A stretch of 11,587 nt of DNA, taken from positions 1 to 11,587 of the forward strand of contig JAQVKR010000038.1 of NCBI GenBank assembly GCA_028694565.1, written 5' to 3'. Of this stretch, positions 6,302-11,587 are shown in pieces; the stretch's first letter is position 1, and each line of letters begins with the position of its first letter. The notes beneath the pieces are model-generated. The model did not search any database, was not told where the DNA came from, and worked only from the letters and a program-made list of their open reading frames with translations. The DNA is from Gammaproteobacteria bacterium. Its GTDB lineage: Bacteria > Pseudomonadota > Gammaproteobacteria > DSM-26407. The position numbers and the translations under genes are program-made.

Positions 6302-6877
6302 ATGGATTTGTTCGGTTACGGGCTGCTGATCGCGTTGCTGGTGGCGGCGATCTACGGGGTGGCGATCTACAACCGGCTGGTCTCCCTGAAGCACAACGTC
6401 AAGAAGGCGTGGGGCAACATCGATGTGCTGCTCAAGCAACGGCACGACGAGCTGCCGAAACTGGTGGAGACCTGCCGGCAGTACATGACCTACGAGCAGG
6501 AGACCCTGGCGCGCGTGATCAGCGCCCGGAGCCAGGTATCCGACGCGCGCGAGAGCGGCGATGTGGGGGCGCTGGGGGCGGCCGAGGGACTGCTGCGGGC
6601 CGGACTCGGCCGGCTGTTCGCCCTGGCCGAGAACTACCCGGACCTGAAGGCCAACGAGAGCTTCCGGCACCTGCAGATCCGCATCACCGGCCTCGAGGAC
6701 GCCATCGCCGACCGGCGCGAGTTCTACAACGAGTCGGTCAACATCAACAACATCCGCATCGAGCAGTTCCCCGACCTGATCGTGGCCCGGATGTTCGCGT
6801 TCGGTCCCTTCGAGCTGCTGAAATTCGAGGAGAGCGAGAAGGCGGACGTGGACGTGCGCTCCCTGTTCAACGCCTGA
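6302..6877 (+). CDS. lemA: LemA family protein
   Basis: A 191-residue LemA protein: a short N-terminal membrane anchor (about 4-23) and a long helical domain. The family's conserved parts are visible: AWGNIDVLLKQRHDELPKLV (36-55), the ENYPDLKANE segment (110-119) and ITGLEDAIADRREFYN (128-143) followed by the VN.NN stretch. The molecular role of LemA is not known; it is linked to the cell envelope and membrane-protein assemblies. The ATG at 6302 is chosen because AGAGGGGGTGG ends a few bases upstream; a longer open frame from a TTG at 6197 would begin inside the erpA terminator. The GIDE-domain gene follows after 3 bp, a tight two-gene unit. LemA next to GIDE-type proteins is a recurrent pairing as I recall it. 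Confidence 0.93.
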   Translation: MDLFGYGLLIALLVAAIYGVAIYNRLVSLKHNVKKAWGNIDVLLKQRHDELPKLVETCRQYMTYEQETLARVISARSQVSDARESGDVGALGAAEGLLRAGLGRLFALAENYPDLKANESFRHLQIRITGLEDAIADRREFYNESVNINNIRIEQFPDLIVARMFAFGPFELLKFEESEKADVDVRSLFNA

Positions 6878-6880
6878 TCC

Positions 6881-7789
6881 GTGCCGGGGTTCCTGCTGCG
6901 GCTGAAGGCCGACCTGCTCCACGGGGCCATGTCCGCCGGCTACCTGCTGGCGGGGCTGCTTCTGTTGCAGGCCCCCACCGCCGGCCTGCGCTACGGCCTG
7001 CTGGGCGCGGTGGCCGCCGTGAGCCTGGTGGTGTGGCTGGCGGCCGGGCGGCGCTACCGCCTGGTGGCGGACACGCCCACCGCCCGGATCGCCTCCGCCC
7101 ACCAGGGCTACGTGGAGCTGGTGGGGCGCAGCGAGCTCCATCCCGGGACGCCGGGGCTCGGCTTCTCCTCCATGCCGCCCAGCGTCTGGTTCCGCTACGT
7201 GGTCCACCAGCGCCGGCTCGACGGGAAGTGGGCGCGGGTGGACGGCGGCCGCTCCGATGAAACCTTCCTGCTGGTGGATCCGAGCGGCAGCTGCGTGGTG
7301 GATCCCGACGGCGCTGAGGTCATCGGCAGCCACCGCCGGGTCTACTACCAGGGGGATTACCGCCACACGGTGGAGTACCTGCTGCCCGGCGAGACCCTCT
7401 ATGCCCTGGGACTGCTGCGCACCGAGGGGGGCGCCTCCGCGCCGCTGGACCGGTCGGGCGACGTGCGCGACCTGCTGGCCCGCTGGAAGCGGAACCGCCG
7501 CTCACTGCTGTCCCGCTTCGACTTCGACGGCGACGGGGAGCTTGATCCGGCGGAATGGGAGCAGGCCCGGCGCCAGGCGGAACGCCAGGTGGCGAAGGAG
7601 CACGGCGAGATCCGCCGCCAGCCCGGCGTGCACATCCTGCGGGCGCCGGCCGACGGGCGTCCCTACCTGCTCTCCAACCGCGACCCGGATCGGCTCATGC
7701 GCCGCTTCCGCTGGTGGTCGTGGTTCCACCTCGCGGTGTTCATGGCCGCCGCCGCGACCGCCCTGGCGGGTCTGGCGCGGCTCGGTTGA
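6881..7789 (+). CDS. GIDE-domain membrane protein with an EF-hand
   Basis: A 302-residue membrane protein. Two transmembrane segments lie near 19-31 and 36-55, and a third near 281-300. Between them is a domain of about 60-180 resembling the GIDE (BAM) region of the family often auto-named E3 ubiquitin ligase: TARIASAHQGYVELVGRSE, then the FRYVV strand and later GDYRHTVEYLLPGETLYALG. No RING finger or Cys/His cluster follows, so ligase activity is not supported. Residues 214-225 form a canonical EF-hand loop with D214, D216, D218, E220, D222 and E225, flanked by helices. The start is GTG, 3 bp after the lemA stop and without a strong ribosome site, which suggests coupling; an ATG at 6929 is a less likely alternative because it removes the front of the first helix pair. 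Function is unknown; calcium sensing at the membrane with LemA is inference. Confidence 0.82.
   Translation: MPGFLLRLKADLLHGAMSAGYLLAGLLLLQAPTAGLRYGLLGAVAAVSLVVWLAAGRRYRLVADTPTARIASAHQGYVELVGRSELHPGTPGLGFSSMPPSVWFRYVVHQRRLDGKWARVDGGRSDETFLLVDPSGSCVVDPDGAEVIGSHRRVYYQGDYRHTVEYLLPGETLYALGLLRTEGGASAPLDRSGDVRDLLARWKRNRRSLLSRFDFDGDGELDPAEWEQARRQAERQVAKEHGEIRRQPGVHILRAPADGRPYLLSNRDPDRLMRRFRWWSWFHLAVFMAAAATALAGLARLG
7520..7555 (+). other. EF-hand calcium-binding loop
   Basis: The 12-residue loop DFDGDGELDPAE places acidic ligands at positions 1, 3, 5, 9 and 12, Gly at 6 and Leu at 8, as in canonical EF-hands. The entering helix (RSLLSRF) and exiting helix (EWEQARRQAERQV) fit as well. Only one loop is visible, so pairing in a dimer would be expected if it folds like typical EF-hands. 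Confidence 0.85.
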
Positions 7790-7843
7790 GCCGCGGGGAG
7801 TGGGCGGGCGGGATTGCTCCGGGAGCCGGTGGCATCCCCGGCG

Positions 7844-8989
7844 TCAGCCAGGGCGGTCCAGCAACGGCCAGCGGGCCCCGGGATAGATGCCGCCCAGCAC
7901 CACCGGGTGGCCAGCACCGGTGACTGCGGGCAGGTTGCCGGGACGTCCGGCCAGGGTCTCGCGGGCGAGCCAGGCGAAGGCCGCGGCTTCGACCCATTCC
8001 GGCGCCAGCCCGTGCGTCTCGGTGGTGCCGACGGCGAGATCCGGCAGGGCCGCCGCCAGCGCGGCGAGGAGAGCTGGGTTGCGCGCCCCGCCCCCGCAGA
8101 CCAGCAGCTCCTCGGTCCCGGCGGCGTGATCCCGCACGGCGCCGGCCACGCTCCCGACGGTGAGCGCCAGCAGCGTGGCCTGGATATCCTCCGGGGCATG
8201 GGCCGCGTGCGGACCTTGCAGATGCCGGTCCAGCCATTCCAGGTTGAATACCTCGCGCCCGGTGCTCTTGGGCGGCGCGGCGGCGAAGTAGGGATCGCCC
8301 AGCAGCCGCGCCAGCAACTCCCGGACAACCCGGCCCGAGGCGGCCCAGCGGCCGTCCCGGTCGAAGTCATCGCCCCGGCTGCGGCTGATCCAGGCGTCCA
8401 TCAGGCCGTTGGCGGGGCCGGTGTCGAAGCCGGTCACCGGCGCGGCGGGATCGCCCGGAAGCACGGTGATGTTGGCGATGCCGCCGAGGTTCAGCACCAC
8501 CCGGCCGCGCCCCGGTGTCCGCAGCAGGGCGGCATGGAAGGCCGGGACCAGCGGCGCGCCCTCGCCGCCGGCGGCGAGATCGCGGCGCCGGAAATCGGCC
8601 ACCGTGGTGATCCCGGTGCGCTCGGCGATGGTGCTGGGATCGCCGATCTGGAGGGTGAACGGAGGGCGCGCCGCGGGGCGATGGCGCAGGGTCTGGCCAT
8701 GGCTGCCGATGGCCAGCACCCGGCCGGGATCGATGCCATGCTCCCGCAGGAGGGCGGAGGCGGCGTCGGCGAAGAGCCGTCCGACCGCGGTATCGAGCTC
8801 GCCGAGACGGTCCAGATCCACGCCGCCGCCCTGGCCCAGGGCGAGCAGCTCCCGGCGCAGCGACTCCGGCACCGGGTGGGCCCGGGTGGCGGCGACGCGG
8901 ACCCCGGCCGCGCCGAACCCGACTGCGGCGGCGTCCACGGCGTCCACGCTGGTGCCCGAGATCAGCCCGAGGTAGAGCCCCTGGTCCAT
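7844..8989 (-). CDS. anmK: Anhydro-N-acetylmuramic acid kinase
   Basis: Cytosolic kinase that opens and phosphorylates 1,6-anhydro-MurNAc from peptidoglycan turnover, giving MurNAc-6-phosphate for recycling. Numbered from the ATG at 8989 (381 residues, usual size), the ATP-binding ISGTSVDAVDA lies at 10-20, GSHGQT at 95-100, a DFRRRDLAAGGEGAPLVPAF segment near 132, NLGGIAN at 167-173, GFDTGPAN near 187-194 with the likely catalytic Asp189, KSTGRE at 241-246 and CGGGARNP at 298-305. The usual GTSxDG Gly is Ala here. The ATG start matches homologue N-termini; a TTG at 9013 would overlap the peptidase stop (TTGA) and has a nearer AGGA, so the start is uncertain. It follows the M23 peptidase gene closely, consistent with a wall turnover and recycling unit. 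Confidence 0.95.
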   Translation of the reverse strand: MDQGLYLGLISGTSVDAVDAAAVGFGAAGVRVAATRAHPVPESLRRELLALGQGGGVDLDRLGELDTAVGRLFADAASALLREHGIDPGRVLAIGSHGQTLRHRPAARPPFTLQIGDPSTIAERTGITTVADFRRRDLAAGGEGAPLVPAFHAALLRTPGRGRVVLNLGGIANITVLPGDPAAPVTGFDTGPANGLMDAWISRSRGDDFDRDGRWAASGRVVRELLARLLGDPYFAAAPPKSTGREVFNLEWLDRHLQGPHAAHAPEDIQATLLALTVGSVAGAVRDHAAGTEELLVCGGGARNPALLAALAAALPDLAVGTTETHGLAPEWVEAAAFAWLARETLAGRPGNLPAVTGAGHPVVLGGIYPGARWPLLDRPG

Positions 8990-9009
8990 GGGAGCGGCGA
9001 TCCTGTCGC

Positions 9010-10545
9010 TCAACGGTCCTGCAGGGCGAGGGTGCTGCTCTTGTAGGTGTCCAGCTGCGCGATCGTGCGCTTGGCGTGGCCGAGGAAATCCGCCCGGTAG
9101 GCCGCCTTGATGGGCTCGGCCTCGGGCAGCTTCACCGTGAGCGGGTTGCGATGCACGCCGTCGACGCGGAATTCATAGTGCAGATGGGGACCCGTGGCCA
9201 GGCCGGTGGCGCCCACGTAGCCGATAACCTGGCCCTGGCGGACCCGGGTGCCGGAGCGGATGCCCTTGCCGAAGCGGGACATGTGGCCGTAGAGGGTGCT
9301 GTACTTCTCGCCATGCTGCAGGATGACGGCGTTGCCGTAGCCGCCCTTGCGGCCGGCGAAGACCACCTTGCCGTCGCCCGCGGCCCAGATGGGGGTGCCG
9401 GTGGCGGCGGCGTAGTCCACGCCCTGGTGCGGGCGCTTCTTGCCCAGCACCGGGTGGAAGCGCTCCCGGGTGAAGCGGGAGGAGATGCGGCGGAAGTCCA
9501 CCGGCGCGCGCAGGAAGGCCTTGCGCATGCTCAGCCCTTCCGGGGTGTAGTAGTCGGTATGGCCCGATGCATCGGTGTAGCGCACGGCTTGGTACACGCG
9601 GCCCTGGTTGACGAACTCGGCGGCCAGGATGTCGCCGTCGCGGACCCACTCGCCATCCAGGAATCGCTGCTCGAAGGAGACGGCGAAGCTGTCGCCCTCG
9701 CGGATGTCGAGGGCGAAGTCCACGTCCCAGCCGAAGATGCCCGCCAGCTCCATGATGAGGGCATCGGAGAGGCCGGCCCGCTGGGCGCTCTGGTAGAGGG
9801 AGTCGGAGATGTCGCCGGCGCTGTGGCCGACGCGGGTCTCAAGCGCGCGCTCCTCGGTGGCGGCGCGGAAGCCGCCGTCTTCCGGCCAGATGCGCAGGCT
9901 GCGGGTGATGTCCTCCTGGTAGACCAGTTCCCGCAGCCCCTGCTCGGGATCGATGCGGAAGCGGAGCGCCTGGCCGGGATAGATGCGGGTCAGGGAACGG
10001 GTCGCGTCGCCCAGGCTGAGGATGCGGTGGAGGGTGGTGGCGCTCAGTCCCTGGCGGGAGAAGATGGCGGCCAGGGTGTCGCCGGACTTCACGGTGACTT
10101 CGGTCCAGGGCAGGTCGGAGGCGGCGGGTGCGGCGGCCTCGGCGACGGCCTCCTCCGGCACCGGCGCGGGCGACTCCGCCGGGGGCTCGGCGACGGCCGC
10201 CGGCGGGGCGGGGGCGTCTTCCCGGGCGGGCGCGGCAACCGGCTCGGCGAGAGCCCGGGGCATCTCGCCGGGGGCGGCGGTCGCGGCGGTGGAGCCCGGC
10301 ACCGGAAGGGCCAGGGTCACCTGCCGGCTGTCCGGTGCGGTGACGTTCGGCGTTTCGCGGTTGGCGCCGGCTTCGTGGCTGGGGTAGAGGCCCAGGACAA
10401 TGGCGGAAAGGCCGATGCCGACCGCCAGCACGGTGGCGATCCGGTGGTGCGCCGGACGTCCGGAAGAGGTGAACGGGGCTTCGGCATCCTGGCCGAAAAT
10501 GGAGCGGCCGCGCGTCGAGCGGCGGGAGAACAGACGGTAATCCAC
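9010..10545 (-). CDS. M23 family murein endopeptidase (MepM-like) with LysM-like domain
   Basis: A 511-residue periplasmic cell-wall hydrolase that should cut peptide cross-links in peptidoglycan. The N-terminus is cytosolic and basic, with a single anchor helix at about 37-54; an Ala/Pro/Glu-rich linker covers about 80-145; a LysM/OapA-like domain spans about 148-197 (VKSGDTLAAIFSRQGLSATT); a middle domain follows; and the M23 lytic domain occupies about 360-475. The zinc ligands and catalytic residues are intact: H373 and D377 (HQGVD), H421 (YGHM), H454 and H456 (PHLHYEF). The start is GTG, with TGAGG 8 bases upstream. The architecture is that of MepM (YebA). It is upstream of anmK and divergent from tyrS, as in Pseudomonas. 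Length is a little above MepM (440), mostly because of the linker. Confidence 0.93.
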   Translation of the reverse strand: MDYRLFSRRSTRGRSIFGQDAEAPFTSSGRPAHHRIATVLAVGIGLSAIVLGLYPSHEAGANRETPNVTAPDSRQVTLALPVPGSTAATAAPGEMPRALAEPVAAPAREDAPAPPAAVAEPPAESPAPVPEEAVAEAAAPAASDLPWTEVTVKSGDTLAAIFSRQGLSATTLHRILSLGDATRSLTRIYPGQALRFRIDPEQGLRELVYQEDITRSLRIWPEDGGFRAATEERALETRVGHSAGDISDSLYQSAQRAGLSDALIMELAGIFGWDVDFALDIREGDSFAVSFEQRFLDGEWVRDGDILAAEFVNQGRVYQAVRYTDASGHTDYYTPEGLSMRKAFLRAPVDFRRISSRFTRERFHPVLGKKRPHQGVDYAAATGTPIWAAGDGKVVFAGRKGGYGNAVILQHGEKYSTLYGHMSRFGKGIRSGTRVRQGQVIGYVGATGLATGPHLHYEFRVDGVHRNPLTVKLPEAEPIKAAYRADFLGHAKRTIAQLDTYKSSTLALQDR

Positions 10546-10571
10546 GGAATTACCTCATGAAATTTGCAGTA

Positions 10572-10600
10572 AACTTAGACCTGAACAGCGCCGGGATCAA
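10572..10600 (-). promoter_or_regulatory. Candidate promoter for the peptidase-anmK unit
   Basis: On the minus strand TTGATC (10595-10600) and TAAGTT (10572-10577) are 17 bases apart. The -35 is good (four of six) and the -10 poor (three of six). Transcription would begin near 10565, about 20 bases before the GTG start. It sits in the AT-rich part of the divergent gap. Confidence 0.4.
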
Positions 10601-10671
10601 ATTTTGCGCACCACCGGCCCCCGTTCTCCCGGCCTATGTTACTTTTTTTTCCCGCATTGGGTATCGTTCTG

Positions 10672-10694
10672 GGTTTTTAAACCAGACGCGGTTT
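10672..10694 (+). repeat. Alternating small inverted repeats in the tyrS leader
   Basis: The segments GGTTT (10672-10676), AAACC (10679-10683) and GGTTT (10690-10694) allow two exclusive pairings: a first hairpin with a 4-base stem and loop, or a second with five pairs around AGACGC that ends just before the GGAG ribosome site (10696-10699). Both are weak. No T-box elements are seen. The rest of this 163-bp gap holds a T8 run (10643-10650) but no clear tyrS promoter. Confidence 0.3.
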
Positions 10695-10708
10695 CGGAGC
10701 AATAACAG

Positions 10709-11587
10709 ATGTCAAAGATTGAAGAGGCCCTCTCCATCATCAAGCGCGGCACCGAAGAGATCCTGCTGGAGGATGACCTCCGCCAGCGGCTTGCCAGTGG
10801 CCGCCCGCTGCGGGTCAAGGCCGGCTTCGATCCCACCGCGCCGGATCTCCACCTGGGACACACGGTGCTCATCAACAAGCTGCGCCAGTTCCAGGACCTG
10901 GGCCATGAGGTGATGTTCCTCATCGGAGACTTCACCGGGATGATCGGCGATCCCACCGGCAAGAACGTCACCCGCCAGCCCCTGACCCGTGAACAGGTCA
11001 TCGAGAACGCCCGCACCTACGAGCAGCAGATTTTCAAGATTCTCGATCCCGAGCGCACCCTGGTGATGTTCAACTCCAGCTGGATGGGCGAGATGAATGC
11101 CGCCGACCTGATCCAGCTCGCCGCCCGGCACACCGTGGCGCGCATGCTCGAGCGCGAGGACTTCAGCAAGCGCTACGCCGGCGGCCAGCCCATCGCCATC
11201 CACGAGTTCCTCTATCCCCTCATCCAGGGCTACGATTCGGTGGCCATGCAGGCGGACGTGGAGCTCGGCGGCACCGACCAGAAGTTCAACCTGCTGGTGG
11301 GACGGCAGCTCCAGGAGAGCTTCGGCCAGAAGCCGCAGGTGGTGATCACGCTCCCCATCCTGGAGGGGCTCGACGGCGTGCAGAAGATGTCAAAGTCGCT
11401 GGGCAACTACATCGGCATCAACGAGGCGCCGGACGAGCAGTTCGGGAAGATCATGTCCATGTCCGATGACCTCATGTGGCGCTACCTGGAACTGCTCTCC
11501 TTCCGGCCGCTGACCGAGATCGAAAAGTGGCGGCGCGAGGTGGAGGAGGGGCTCAACCCGCGGGACGTGAAGTTCCGCCTGGCCGGC
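10709..11587 (+). CDS. tyrS: Tyrosine--tRNA ligase, 3' end cut by the window
   Basis: Cytosolic class I aminoacyl-tRNA synthetase that charges tRNA-Tyr. The first 293 residues are present; the usual length is about 400, so the C-terminal S4-like tRNA-binding domain is missing. The signature HLGH stands at 48-51 for HIGH, and KMSKS at 226-230. The tyrosine-binding segment [21 protein letters not shown] (171-191) contains the Q, D and GGTDQ residues. The 48-51/226-230 spacing and the opening [11 protein letters not shown] point to the longer TyrRS type common in Pseudomonas. The ATG is preceded by GGAG (10696-10699) at 9 bases. It is divergent from the M23 peptidase gene, and no attenuator or T-box is evident. 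Confidence 0.97.
   Translation, partial: MSKIEEALSIIKRGTEEILLEDDLRQRLASGRPLRVKAGFDPTAPDLHLGHTVLINKLRQFQDLGHEVMFLIGDFTGMIGDPTGKNVTRQPLTREQVIENARTYEQQIFKILDPERTLVMFNSSWMGEMNAADLIQLAARHTVARMLEREDFSKRYAGGQPIAIHEFLYPLIQGYDSVAMQADVELGGTDQKFNLLVGRQLQESFGQKPQVVITLPILEGLDGVQKMSKSLGNYIGINEAPDEQFGKIMSMSDDLMWRYLELLSFRPLTEIEKWRREVEEGLNPRDVKFRLAG

Noticed and set aside
6251..7366. 371-codon minus-strand frame and 347-codon plus-strand frame over lemA and the GIDE gene
   Set aside because: Both are out-of-frame readings of two genes with clear membrane helices, LemA motifs and an EF-hand.
7790..7843. Possible bidirectional terminator between the GIDE gene and anmK
   Set aside because: Only an imperfect CCGGGA/TCCCCGG pairing is visible and no T-run follows.
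7814..10560. Long plus-strand open frames (7814-9046 and 9076-10560) opposite anmK and the M23 peptidase gene
   Set aside because: Same antisense effect of GC-rich codons; catalytic motifs are all on the minus strand.

Overview
This window looks like chromosomal core DNA from a high-GC gammaproteobacterium. The placement is inferred, not proven. The main evidence is a run of genes on the right whose order (argC, a DUF6776-type membrane protein, a bactofilin, erpA, then anmK, a MepM-like peptidase and tyrS) I recall as a conserved block in Pseudomonas. The coding bias (strongly GC-rich third positions, frequent GTG starts) and a HemJ-type protoporphyrinogen oxidase would suit an Ectothiorhodospiraceae/Chromatiales-like organism.

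Left part (1-3198): the 34-codon tail of an unidentified plus-strand gene converges on a minus-strand group read right to left: a ClC chloride/proton transporter, a DUF4126 membrane protein, HemJ and a short class II aldolase. Gaps are 17-60 bp, so one transcription unit is likely, but the four products share no obvious pathway.

Middle part (3199-6198): a 296-bp divergent gap precedes argC (arginine biosynthesis), then the DUF6776-type coiled-coil membrane protein, which overlaps a bactofilin gene by 14 bp. erpA (iron-sulfur insertion) follows with a strong own promoter that begins on the bactofilin stop codon. A clear intrinsic terminator ends the unit.

Right part (6199-11587): lemA and a GIDE-domain membrane protein form a two-gene unit. 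The GIDE protein carries a textbook EF-hand calcium-binding loop and no RING finger. This pair sits between erpA and anmK, where the block I recall has nothing, and is the most accessory-looking part of the window. Converging on it are anmK (recycling of anhydro-MurNAc) and an M23 endopeptidase with an N-terminal membrane anchor and LysM-like domain, a plausible wall-turnover operon. Divergent from the peptidase is tyrS, cut by the window end after 293 codons.

I found no rRNA, tRNA, CRISPR array, insertion sequence or prophage gene. Nothing here makes a convincing case for an entirely new system. The best leads are the LemA/GIDE/EF-hand pair, an intercistronic hairpin that covers the ribosome-binding region of the DUF6776 gene, and the aldolase with an Asp at the usual catalytic Glu position.
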